Shown piece after piece: positions 1-8,124 of a stretch of DNA of 64,000 bases. The notes under the pieces were generated by a model that had not been told where the DNA came from, did no database searches, and saw nothing but the letters and a program-made list of their open reading frames with translations. Every line of letters begins with the position of its first letter. Within the stretch, counting starts at the first letter, position 1. Position numbers and translations under genes: made by a program. This DNA comes from Ruegeria atlantica (GTDB lineage Bacteria > Pseudomonadota > Alphaproteobacteria > Rhodobacterales > Rhodobacteraceae): positions 310,001 through 374,000 of the forward strand of contig NZ_WQFE01000003.1 of the NCBI RefSeq assembly GCF_013033965.1, read 5' to 3'.

Positions 1-794
1 GCATTCAGGGCTTCGACTTGCTTCAATGCTACCTGATACTGGGCGGCCTCGATACCATTGTCCTGAATGGCCTTGGCGACCACACCGGTTGCATAGGCTT
101 CGGCCTCGGCCTGAATGCGACGGGCTTTAGCGGTCTGCTCGGCGGCGTACAACTCTGCGTCGGCTTGCAACTCGACTGAGCGTTTCTGACCTTCGGCCTC
201 GGTCACCTGCGCACGACGGGCACGCTCTGCATTCAACTGCTGCAACATCGCATCGCGGGTGGCCTGATCGAGGTTCACATCCAGAATCTCGGCGCGGGTC
301 ACTTCGATGCCCCAGTCATCAACGGCGGTCTCGACGCTTTCCTGAATGCGTTCAATCAGTTGCGCACGATTGGACTGCACCTCATCCAGATCCATCTTAC
401 CGATCTCGGCCCGAACGATACCTGCGACGGTCGTTGCAATCGCGCCATCAACGTCGCGAATCCGGTAAACGGTCTTTTCCGGCTCAAGAATGCGATAGAA
501 CACCGACGTATCAATCTGAACCAGAACGTTGTCCTTGGTGATTGCGTCCTGTGTCGCATTCGGCAGCTGGCGTTCAAGAATGGATATCTTGTGACGTGCA
601 ACATCGAGAAAAGGAACGATAAAGTTGATGCCGGGGCCAAGCACCGAGTGCAGGCGGCCAAAGCGCTCAACCACGTATTTTTCGGATTGAGGCACGATTT
701 TGATGCCTTTGAGAATAACGACGACAATCAGGGCCGCCGCAAGCAGGTAAATAATGTTCGATGTTAGTAGGCCAATGATCTGGTCTTCGGTCAT
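1..794 (-). CDS. SPFH/band 7 (paraslipin-like) membrane protein, 3' end outside window
   Basis: The reading frame starts at ATG 794-792 and stays open to the window edge, giving about 264 residues without a stop. The product begins MTEDQIIGLL, has one membrane segment at about residues 12-30, then a typical SPFH domain (VPQSEKYVVERFGR, about 36-190; GPGINF; RAEIGKMDLDE) and an Ala/Glu-rich helical region that runs off the edge. SPFH proteins of the stomatin/paraslipin class form large membrane-bound oligomers, often with an NfeD-like partner encoded next to them; here that partner would lie outside the window. The family call is clear; the cellular role is inference. Confidence 0.9.
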   Translation of the reverse strand, partial: MTEDQIIGLLTSNIIYLLAAALIVVVILKGIKIVPQSEKYVVERFGRLHSVLGPGINFIVPFLDVARHKISILERQLPNATQDAITKDNVLVQIDTSVFYRILEPEKTVYRIRDVDGAIATTVAGIVRAEIGKMDLDEVQSNRAQLIERIQESVETAVDDWGIEVTRAEILDVNLDQATRDAMLQQLNAERARRAQVTEAEGQKRSVELQADAELYAAEQTAKARRIQAEAEAYATGVVAKAIQDNGIEAAQYQVALKQVEALN

Positions 795-813
795 AACTGT
801 CCTCTGTATTATT

Positions 814-831
814 GTGTACTATGGTATACAC
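814..831. promoter_or_regulatory. Inverted repeat GTGTA-N8-TACAC between divergent genes
   Basis: The arms GTGTA (814-818) and TACAC (827-831) lie 20 bp upstream of the SPFH start and about 140 bp upstream of the nucleoside hydrolase. The spacing and symmetry fit an operator for a small dimeric repressor such as a GntR-type protein, but no regulator gene is adjacent. Tentative. Confidence 0.25.
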
Positions 832-971
832 TTGGGGATTGACTCGCCCGATTTCAACTCTGGTATGGCGGGTATGTCATTGGATGCAAATCTCTGAAAA
901 CAGGAATGTCGCCCGGAAAATTTAGAATGTGACTGCTTTGCATCCTGCGCTGATTGCGCTATCGGGCAGAG

Positions 972-1883
972 ATGAAACTGATAATTGATACAGATCCGGG
1001 CATCGACGATGCGATGGCCATTGCCTATGCCGCCGCTGCACCTGAAATCGACCTGATCGGCCTGACCACCGTTTTCGGCAATACCCATGTGCACCAATCC
1101 AGCCGCAACGCGCGGTTCTTGCTGCATAAACTGGGGATTGACGCTCCGGTCGCTGAAGGCGCACCTTTTGCGCGTGGCACCGACGCCCACACTCCTTCCG
1201 AACATGTGCACGGACCCGAAGGGTTCGGCGACGTAACCGAGATTCCCCAAATTGGGTCAAACCACTCATTAACAGCAGCCGAATTCCTTGTGGATCGAGC
1301 GCGCGAACATAAGGGTGAGCTGGTCGTCTGTGCCGTCGGCCCGCTGACCAATATTGCTGACGCCATGCAGCTGGACCCCGAGTTTTCCAGCAATATCAAG
1401 CGGCTCGTGATCATGGGCGGTGCCGTCTTTAGCCCCGGAAACATTACAGAACATGCCGAGGCCAACATCTATCATGACGTGCACGCCGCGGATGCTGTGT
1501 TTGCGTCGCCGCCCGACACCGTTCTGGTTGGTTTGGATGTCACGCTGAAGACTTTGTACGAGACCGCAGACTTCGAGGCGCTGGCCGCACGGTCTGCAGA
1601 AATGGGCGGGTTCCTGCGCGATATCTCGAAGTTCTATCTGAAGTTCTACAGGGATATCGGCGGGTTAGAGGGATGCGGCCTTCACGATTCGACAGCGGTG
1701 ATTGCCTGTACGCATGAACCCATGTTCGAGATGGTCGAAACCGGGCTGCGTGTGGTGGCGGATGGTGCGCAGTTCGGGGCGACCCGACCAGATGCGAACA
1801 GGCCGGCGGTGCGTGTTTGCCGGGATGTGAACGGGGCAGGGGTCGTCAACCTGTTCACGGACCGCGTCGCGTCACTGCCCTGA
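972..1883 (+). CDS. Inosine/uridine-preferring nucleoside hydrolase
   Basis: The product has 303 residues, the usual length of the family. It hydrolyses the N-glycosidic bond of ribonucleosides for salvage. The N-terminal calcium-site signature DTDPGIDDA is at residues 6-14, and the C-terminal segment GCGLHDSTAVI carries the likely catalytic His238. I start at ATG 972 because the signature then sits at its normal distance from the N-terminus; a TTG at 954 would add six unremarkable residues. It is transcribed away from the SPFH gene and followed 64 bp later by tgt. Substrate preference (inosine-uridine or pyrimidine type) cannot be read from the sequence. Confidence 0.92.
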   Translation: MKLIIDTDPGIDDAMAIAYAAAAPEIDLIGLTTVFGNTHVHQSSRNARFLLHKLGIDAPVAEGAPFARGTDAHTPSEHVHGPEGFGDVTEIPQIGSNHSLTAAEFLVDRAREHKGELVVCAVGPLTNIADAMQLDPEFSSNIKRLVIMGGAVFSPGNITEHAEANIYHDVHAADAVFASPPDTVLVGLDVTLKTLYETADFEALAARSAEMGGFLRDISKFYLKFYRDIGGLEGCGLHDSTAVIACTHEPMFEMVETGLRVVADGAQFGATRPDANRPAVRVCRDVNGAGVVNLFTDRVASLP

Positions 1884-1947
1884 CGTCTTGCAATACATGC
1901 GAAGATCGGGCAATTGCTGCCCGGTTCAGCGACCCTGAGGCATTCAC

Positions 1948-3078
1948 ATGACAGACCGTTTCTCATTTGACCTGAAGGCCACAGACGGAAAGGCCCGCAC
2001 CGGAGTCATCCACACTCCGCGCGGTGAAGTGCGCACGCCTGCATTCATGCCTGTTGGTACGGCGGCGACGGTCAAAGCGATGATGCCGGAAAGTGTACGC
2101 GCCACAGGGGCGGACATTCTACTGGGGAATACGTATCACCTGATGCTGCGCCCGACCGCTGAACGGATCGATCGTCTGGGCGGGTTGCACAAGTTCATGA
2201 ACTGGGACCGCCCGATTTTGACGGATTCCGGAGGGTTTCAGGTCATGTCGCTGGCCGGGTTGCGCAAACTGACCGAAAAGGGCGTGACCTTCAAATCTCA
2301 TATCGACGGATCACGCCACGAACTGACGCCCGAACGGTCGATGGAGATTCAACGCCTGTTGGGCTCTGACATCGTGATGTGCTTCGATGAATGCCCGGCG
2401 CTGCCTGCGGACCGGGATCGAATTGCAGACTCGATGCGCCTTTCGATGCGGTGGGCGCAGCGGTCGCGCGACGCCTTTGGGGATCGTCCCGGCCATGCCC
2501 TGTTTGGTATCCAGCAGGGTGGGCTGGAAAAGGATTTCCGAGAGGAATCAGCCGAGGCGCTGACAGAGATTGGTTTCGAAGGTTATGCCGTCGGCGGTCT
2601 TGCAGTGGGCGAAGGGCAGGAAGCGATGTTCGACGTGCTGGACTTTGCGCCAGACATGCTGCCTGTCGACAAACCTCGTTATCTTATGGGTGTCGGAAAA
2701 CCTGACGATATTGTCGGCGCCGTCGCACGAGGCATTGATATGATGGACTGCGTGTTGCCGTCTCGGTCCGGGCGCACTGGGCAGGTTTTCACCCGTTACG
2801 GCGTGGTGAACATCAAGAATGCCCGCCATGCCGATGATCCGCGTCCGTTGGATGAACATTGCACCTGTCCGGCCTGTTCAAACTATTCCCGTGCCTATCT
2901 TCACCACGTATTCCGCTCGAACGAGATGATCTCGGGCATGCTGCTGACCTGGCACAATCTGCACTATTTCCAAGAGATCATGCAGGGTATGCGGGACGCG
3001 ATCGCCGCCGGAACCTTCGATGCGTGGCAGGTCGAATTCCATGCGCAACGAGCGCAGGGCGATATAGAGCCTGTTTGA
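1948..3078 (+). CDS. tgt: Queuine/preQ1 tRNA-guanine transglycosylase
   Basis: At 376 residues it matches the bacterial enzyme in length. Tgt swaps guanine-34 of tRNA Asp/Asn/His/Tyr for preQ1 during queuosine synthesis. Visible signatures are [12 protein letters not shown] (substrate pocket), [11 protein letters not shown], the [15 protein letters not shown] stretch with the probable nucleophile Asp267, and the zinc ligands CTCPAC followed by a His-rich helix. One of its substrates, tRNA-Asp, is encoded twice about 5 kb downstream, but that closeness need not mean anything. The 211 bp after the gene contain the lon promoter and no obvious terminator. Confidence 0.97.
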   Translation: MTDRFSFDLKATDGKARTGVIHTPRGEVRTPAFMPVGTAATVKAMMPESVRATGADILLGNTYHLMLRPTAERIDRLGGLHKFMNWDRPILTDSGGFQVMSLAGLRKLTEKGVTFKSHIDGSRHELTPERSMEIQRLLGSDIVMCFDECPALPADRDRIADSMRLSMRWAQRSRDAFGDRPGHALFGIQQGGLEKDFREESAEALTEIGFEGYAVGGLAVGEGQEAMFDVLDFAPDMLPVDKPRYLMGVGKPDDIVGAVARGIDMMDCVLPSRSGRTGQVFTRYGVVNIKNARHADDPRPLDEHCTCPACSNYSRAYLHHVFRSNEMISGMLLTWHNLHYFQEIMQGMRDAIAAGTFDAWQVEFHAQRAQGDIEPV

Positions 3079-3181
3079 TAGGCACATCGCGTTTTGATGG
3101 TCAAAATCGCCGAATAGTCCATCAGGTGCCTTGCAGTCCTGAACACGTCAGGTCATTCTCACCCCGAGAAATGGCGGTAAG

Positions 3182-3210
3182 GTTGAAACAGGGCGCATAC
3201 AGCCCCACCT
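3182..3210 (+). promoter_or_regulatory. Sigma-32 (RpoH) type heat-shock promoter of lon
   Basis: GTTGAAA (3182-3188) and CCCCACCT (3203-3210) are separated by 14 bp. This closely matches the proteobacterial heat-shock consensus CTTGAAA-N12-14-CCCCATNT. The predicted leader to the lon ATG is about 75 nt. Lon is a standard RpoH target in proteobacteria, so the context agrees. Confidence 0.7.
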
Positions 3211-3289
3211 TTATCGTCCAAGACAGGAGACGGCCGGGCGTTGCCTCGATGAGGGACCAGAGCCGTCTTGCCAATGATAAGGATTGAGC

Positions 3290-5698
3290 ATGCAAGAGCC
3301 CCTGAATTCCTCGTACCCAGTGCTGCCGCTGCGCGATATCGTGGTTTTCCCGCATATGATCGTGCCGTTGTTCGTCGGACGGGAAAAATCCGTCCGCGCG
3401 CTGGAAGAAGTGATGCAGGACGACAAGCAAATTCTGTTGTCCAGCCAGATCGACCCGAGCGACGATGATCCTACTGAGGACGGAATCTATCGGTCGGGCG
3501 TGCTGGCCAATGTATTGCAGCTGCTGAAATTGCCGGACGGTACCGTAAAGGTGCTGGTCGAAGGCCAGGCGCGTGTGAAAATCACGGAATTCCTTGAAAA
3601 CGAAGAATTCTTTGAGGCCCGCGCCGAGTACCTGACCGAGATTCCGGGTGACGTGACCACGACCGAGGCATTGCTGCGCACCGTCGCGGACGAGTTCGAG
3701 CGTTATGCCAAAGTACGCAAGAACATCCCCGAAGAGGCCTTGACCGCCGTGGGCGACACCGCCGAACCAGCCAAGCTGGCCGACCTTGTGTCGGGCCATC
3801 TGGGTATCGAGGTCGAGCAAAAGCAGGAGCTGCTGGAAACCCTCAGCGTCAGCGAACGGCTTGAGAAGGTCTATGGCCTGATGCAAGGCGAAATGTCGGT
3901 TCTGCAGGTCGAGAAGAAGATCAAGACGCGCGTGAAAACTCAAATGGAGAAGACGCAGCGCGAGTACTATTTGAATGAGCAAATGAAAGCCATTCAGAAG
4001 GAGCTTGGAGATGGTGAAGACGGCGGCAACGAAGTCGCCGAGCTGGAAGCCAAGATCGAAGAGACCAAGCTGTCGAAAGAGGCGCGCGAAAAGGCCGAAG
4101 GCGAGCTGAAGAAGCTGCGCAACATGAGCCCGATGTCCGCCGAAGCGACCGTTGTGCGCAACTATCTGGATTGGATTCTGGCCCTACCTTGGGGTACGAA
4201 ATCGCGTGTCAAAAAAGATTTGGGTCGTGCGCAGGATATTCTGGATGCCGATCACTATGGGCTTGAGAAAGTCAAAGAGCGGATCGTTGAATATCTGGCG
4301 GTGCAGCAGCGTTCGAAAAAGCTGAAAGGCCCGATCATGTGCCTTGTTGGCCCTCCGGGTGTGGGTAAAACCAGCTTGGGTAAATCGGTTGCCAAAGCCA
4401 CGGGGCGCGAGTTCATTCGCATCTCGTTGGGTGGTGTGCGTGACGAATCTGAAATTCGGGGGCACCGTCGGACCTATATCGGTTCGATGCCGGGCAAGAT
4501 CATCCAGGCGCTGAAAAAGGCGAAGACCACGAACCCGCTCATTCTGCTCGATGAGATCGACAAGATGGGTCAGGACTTCCGTGGGGACCCGGCCTCGGCA
4601 ATGCTCGAAGTATTGGACCCGGAACAGAACAGCACGTTTATGGATCACTACTTGGAGGTCGAATACGACCTGTCGAACGTAATGTTCCTGACCACGTCGA
4701 ACAGCTACAACATGCCTGGGCCTCTGCTGGACCGGATGGAGATCATCCCGCTGGCCGGCTACACCGAAGAGGAAAAGAGCGAGATCGCCAAGCAGCACCT
4801 GATCAGCAAGCAGGTCAAGAACCATGGTCTGAAGGCCAAGGAGTTTGAACTGACCGATGAGGCGCTGCAGAAGATCATCCGCACTTACACCCGTGAAGCC
4901 GGAGTGCGGAACCTTGAACGTGAAATCGCCAAGGTGGCGCGTAAATCGCTGACTAAGATCATCAAGAAAGAGGCGGAAGAGGTCACTGTGACGCCTGGCA
5001 ACCTGGATGAATTCCTGGGTGTGCCAAAATTCCGCTATGGGCTGGCCGAACAGGACGATCAGGTCGGCGTTGTCACCGGCTTGGCTTGGACCTCAGTGGG
5101 TGGCGACCTGCTGCATATCGAGGCGCTGAAACTGCCGGGTAAGGGTCGGATGAAGACCACCGGTAAGCTAGGCGATGTGATGAAGGAATCCATCGATGCG
5201 GCCTCGTCCTATGTGCGGTCAATCTCGCCTCAGATCGGGGTGAAGCCGCCGAAATTCGACTCGCTGGATATCCACGTCCACGTGCCGGATGGGGCGACGC
5301 CCAAAGACGGCCCGAGTGCTGGTCTGGCAATGGTGACCTCGATCGTGTCCGTGCTGACGGGCATTCCGGTGCGCAAGGATATAGCCATGACGGGTGAGGT
5401 TTCGTTGCGTGGTAACGCAATGCCAATTGGTGGTTTGAAAGAGAAACTGCTGGCGGCCCTGCGAGGCGGAATCAAGACTGTTCTGATCCCGGAAGAGAAC
5501 GAAAAGGATCTGGCCGAAATCCCGGATAACGTGAAGGAAGGGTTGAAGATCATCCCGGTCAAGCACGTCTCCGAGGTCCTCAAAGAGGCGTTGGTGCGGG
5601 AACCGGAAGCCATTGAGTGGGATGAGGCCGCCGAAGAGGCTGCCGCAGCCGCTGCGAAGGCCGCCAAAAGTTCAGGCCCATCAGCCACGACGCACTAA
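3290..5698 (+). CDS. lon: ATP-dependent Lon protease
   Basis: The product has 802 residues, as expected for LonA. It is a cytosolic hexameric AAA+ serine protease that degrades misfolded and regulatory proteins. In order: LAN substrate-binding domain (about 1-200), a coiled-coil region, the AAA+ module with Walker A GPPGVGKTS (about 354-362) and Walker B LILLDEIDK, and the protease domain with the Ser-Lys dyad in DGPSAGLAM (Ser676) and GGLKEKLLA. I choose ATG 3290 because AAGGAT lies 6 bp upstream; a TTG at 3284 would add two residues. The C-terminal tail is alanine-rich. A sigma-32-like promoter precedes it and a strong terminator follows. Confidence 0.98.
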   Translation: MQEPLNSSYPVLPLRDIVVFPHMIVPLFVGREKSVRALEEVMQDDKQILLSSQIDPSDDDPTEDGIYRSGVLANVLQLLKLPDGTVKVLVEGQARVKITEFLENEEFFEARAEYLTEIPGDVTTTEALLRTVADEFERYAKVRKNIPEEALTAVGDTAEPAKLADLVSGHLGIEVEQKQELLETLSVSERLEKVYGLMQGEMSVLQVEKKIKTRVKTQMEKTQREYYLNEQMKAIQKELGDGEDGGNEVAELEAKIEETKLSKEAREKAEGELKKLRNMSPMSAEATVVRNYLDWILALPWGTKSRVKKDLGRAQDILDADHYGLEKVKERIVEYLAVQQRSKKLKGPIMCLVGPPGVGKTSLGKSVAKATGREFIRISLGGVRDESEIRGHRRTYIGSMPGKIIQALKKAKTTNPLILLDEIDKMGQDFRGDPASAMLEVLDPEQNSTFMDHYLEVEYDLSNVMFLTTSNSYNMPGPLLDRMEIIPLAGYTEEEKSEIAKQHLISKQVKNHGLKAKEFELTDEALQKIIRTYTREAGVRNLEREIAKVARKSLTKIIKKEAEEVTVTPGNLDEFLGVPKFRYGLAEQDDQVGVVTGLAWTSVGGDLLHIEALKLPGKGRMKTTGKLGDVMKESIDAASSYVRSISPQIGVKPPKFDSLDIHVHVPDGATPKDGPSAGLAMVTSIVSVLTGIPVRKDIAMTGEVSLRGNAMPIGGLKEKLLAALRGGIKTVLIPEENEKDLAEIPDNVKEGLKIIPVKHVSEVLKEALVREPEAIEWDEAAEEAAAAAAKAAKSSGPSATTH

Positions 5699-5718
5699 GT
5701 TAAGCTGAATAGAATGAC

Positions 5719-5744
5719 AAAAGGCGGGGTTTTCCCCGCCTTTT
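5719..5744. terminator. Bidirectional rho-independent terminator between lon and the permease
   Basis: An 11-bp perfect stem (AAAAGGCGGGG / CCCCGCCTTTT) with a TTTT loop has T-runs on both strands. It serves the convergent genes lon and the APC permease, which ends only 6 bp away. Confidence 0.93.
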
Positions 5745-5749
5745 CGTAT

Positions 5750-7336
5750 TCAAAAGCCGATAACGGGCTTCTTCGGGTTCAAAACCTCTTCCTCTGAGAT
5801 GTAAGTTTGGAACTTTTTAGCAGAAAGCGATGACCGGACCGCAAGGCCGAAAATGACTGCCGAAAAGAGAACGCATAACGCTATGTCCCAACCAAACGGG
5901 ATCTGCTTTTGCGCTCCTTCCCCGAATTGTCCGAGAAACGAGATCAGACCGATCCCGGCGAAGTAAGGAACCAGCCACAAGGCCTCGGTCACGTCCATTT
6001 CGTCCAGCCGGCTGTGGAAACGCACCAAGAGCAGAGCCATCCCAACGGCCAGAGCAATCCCCAACCTCCAGACCGTGTCCCAACCGCTCCAGTAAACGAT
6101 CAGGGTTGCGATGGCGAAAGCGGTCATGGCGACAAGTTTTACGGCAGGGATGCGGATCGATCTTGGATGGTCCGGCATCAATTGACGAAGACACACGACC
6201 GCGATGGGGCCAACTGCAAACGACATGACGATCGCGGCGCCATTCAGGGCGATGACGGTTGTGAAGGGGACCGTCAGCAGGAACAGTATTCCGATCAGAA
6301 AGTTCAGCGCCAACGCCCATAAGGGCACCCCGAATGAGGATAGTATCTGCAGACGCTTTGGCAGGAACCCGTTCTGTGACAAGGCCAGCGCGATCCGAGC
6401 GTTCGAGCCGGTAGACACCAACCCGTTGCCGAAAGGCCCGATGACCGAGCCGATGTTCAAAAAGCTCAGGAACCAGACAATTCCAACTGACAGGATGACG
6501 CCGTCCAATGGCCCCTGACCGCCGAAACTCAGGTTTGCCCAGCCGCTCTTCACCATCGCTGGGTCAAGCGCGCCAATAAACGCGATTTGCAATCCGACAT
6601 AGATGGCCGCGCACAGAATAATGGACAGCACCAGAGCGGCCGGAATGGCTACTTTGGGATTCCGGACTTCGCCGGCCATATCGACCACATGGCGAAAGCC
6701 GATAAAGGAAAAGATGACCCCTCCGGTCGAAACGGCCGCCATGATGCCGTGTAGCCCGTAGGGCGCAAAACCGCCTGGTTGGGCAAAGTTTGCGGTGTCA
6801 AACCGACTTGCGATCAGCAGGCCCGACAGCACGATAGGGATGCCGATTTTGGCCCATGTCAGGGTTGCGTTGACCTGCGTGAAGAATTTGACCCCCAACG
6901 CGTTGATGACAACGAATAGCAGCATGAAGAACAGGGCCACTGTGACGCCTGCGCCTGTCAAATCGCCGGTATCGGCTGTGTGCAGCCACGGCGCGTAAGG
7001 CGCGAGGTACTTCAACATCGCCTCAACTTCGATCGGGGCAGTGGTGTTGTACCCAATCCACGCGGTCCAACCCATAGCCATAGAAACGATGTTACCGTGC
7101 GAGAACTGGGGGACACGCGCGATCCCACCGGGAATTGGCAACATGGCCGAGATCTCGGCGAAAGTTATCGCAAGGATGAACATCGCGACCGCGCCAATGA
7201 TCCACGACAGAATTGCTGCAGGTCCTGCGTGTTGAACCGCAAGAAGGGGGCCAAACAGCCAGCCCGAACCGATGATACCGCCGACCGAAATGAAGGTCAG
7301 GCCAACAAGGCCGATATCCCGCTTCAATTTGGCCAT
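5750..7336 (-). CDS. APC-superfamily amino acid permease
   Basis: The product is a 528-residue inner-membrane protein with about 12 hydrophobic segments. The N-terminal motif GGIIGSGWLFGPLLA is the substrate-binding unwound helix of APC transporters, followed by LSWIIGAVAMFILAITFAE. The start at ATG 7336 (MAKLKRDIGLVG) places the first helix normally; an upstream ATG at 7429 would add 31 Arg/Cys-rich residues with no family resemblance. The C-terminus ends in a short charged tail. No neighbour hints at the substrate. It is convergent with lon and shares its terminator. Confidence 0.88.
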   Translation of the reverse strand: MAKLKRDIGLVGLTFISVGGIIGSGWLFGPLLAVQHAGPAAILSWIIGAVAMFILAITFAEISAMLPIPGGIARVPQFSHGNIVSMAMGWTAWIGYNTTAPIEVEAMLKYLAPYAPWLHTADTGDLTGAGVTVALFFMLLFVVINALGVKFFTQVNATLTWAKIGIPIVLSGLLIASRFDTANFAQPGGFAPYGLHGIMAAVSTGGVIFSFIGFRHVVDMAGEVRNPKVAIPAALVLSIILCAAIYVGLQIAFIGALDPAMVKSGWANLSFGGQGPLDGVILSVGIVWFLSFLNIGSVIGPFGNGLVSTGSNARIALALSQNGFLPKRLQILSSFGVPLWALALNFLIGILFLLTVPFTTVIALNGAAIVMSFAVGPIAVVCLRQLMPDHPRSIRIPAVKLVAMTAFAIATLIVYWSGWDTVWRLGIALAVGMALLLVRFHSRLDEMDVTEALWLVPYFAGIGLISFLGQFGEGAQKQIPFGWDIALCVLFSAVIFGLAVRSSLSAKKFQTYISEEEVLNPKKPVIGF

Positions 7337-7462
7337 GCGAAACCCCGTGCAACAGCGCCGATTGATCACACGGCAGATGTAGGAACGATACGCAGTTGGA
7401 TTACGGGCTGGCAAGCCTTGTAATTTCAAGCGTTTAGAGGGCGTCGATTCTCAGTAGGGGAA

Positions 7463-7537
7463 TGGTGGGTGATAAGAGATTTGAACTCCTGACATCTTCG
7501 ATGTGAACGAAGCGCTCTACCACTGAGCTAATCACCC
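7463..7537 (-). tRNA. tRNA-Val (anticodon CAC)
   Basis: The cloverleaf is complete on the minus strand: acceptor GGGTGAT/ATCACCC, D-arm AGCTCAGTGGTAGAGC, anticodon stem CTTCG/CGAAG around the loop TTCACAT (anticodon CAC, reading GUG), T-arm with GTTCAAATC, and an encoded CCA end. It lies between the permease promoter region and the tRNA-Asp pair. Confidence 0.95.
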
Positions 7538-7749
7538 GTGAGAGGGGCTGATACAGCGACTCGGATTGCTTCGCAAGATGTCCGGGACTGAAATCGATCA
7601 TCATCTGAAAATAGCCAGTGCTTTAGGGCGGCGGGCCGGTGGCCCATTCGGAAAAAATCAGGTTCTTTGAAAAAACTTCAAAACGCCGCTTGACGATGTC
7701 GGGGCGTAGCCATAATACACCCAAACGTTCAGCGATGAACAGACAGCGG

Positions 7750-7826
7750 GCGGTTGTAGCTCAGTTGGTTAGAGTACCGGCCTGTCACGCCGGGGGTCGC
7801 GGGTTCGAGCCCCGTCAACCGCGCCA
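7750..7826 (+). tRNA. tRNA-Asp (anticodon GTC), copy 1
   Basis: A 77-nt tRNA with acceptor GCGGTTG/CAACCGC, anticodon stem CCGGC/GCCGG around the loop CTGTCAC (anticodon GTC), T-loop GTTCGAGCC, and encoded CCA. It is identical in sequence to the second copy 46 bp downstream. Confidence 0.97.
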
Positions 7827-7872
7827 CTGCTGTCAGCCTGGATCCGGGTTAAGGGATCACGAAAATAGATGC

Positions 7873-7949
7873 GCGGTTGTAGCTCAGTTGGTTAGAGTAC
7901 CGGCCTGTCACGCCGGGGGTCGCGGGTTCGAGCCCCGTCAACCGCGCCA
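7873..7949 (+). tRNA. tRNA-Asp (anticodon GTC), copy 2
   Basis: An exact duplicate of the preceding 77-nt tRNA-Asp, in the same orientation. The 46-bp spacer differs from the flanks of copy 1, so the duplication is limited to the tRNA. The pair is probably cotranscribed. Confidence 0.97.
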
Positions 7950-8042
7950 TTTTCCTTCGATCTTACCTATTTATGCGCAAATTGAGTGTGTCTAGCCGTG
8001 CAGTTGTGCCTGATGTCAGGATGTGTCGGCAATAATCGGTTC

Positions 8043-8057
8043 GTTCACACTTTGTTC
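8043..8057. promoter_or_regulatory. LexA (SOS) box upstream of uvrA
   Basis: GTTCACACTTTGTTC is an exact GTTC-N7-GTTC, the LexA operator described for alphaproteobacteria. It lies 68 bp upstream of the uvrA start codon. uvrA is a common SOS gene, so site and context agree. Confidence 0.82.
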
Positions 8058-8124
8058 TAACTTTTCTGTTGGAGACTCAGCCCGGCTCGCCTATCTCTGA
8101 GGGACGTGTTTGTTGGGGGCCAGA

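Noticed and set aside
3122..3982. 286-codon minus-strand frame opposite lon
   Set aside because: Antisense to the lon coding region, low-complexity Leu/His composition, no ribosome site; a shadow frame.
7639..7995. 118-codon plus-strand frame with two copies of the peptide AQLVRVPACHAGGRGFEPRQ
   Set aside because: The repeated peptide is the translation of the two identical tRNA-Asp genes, a known artefact; not a protein gene.
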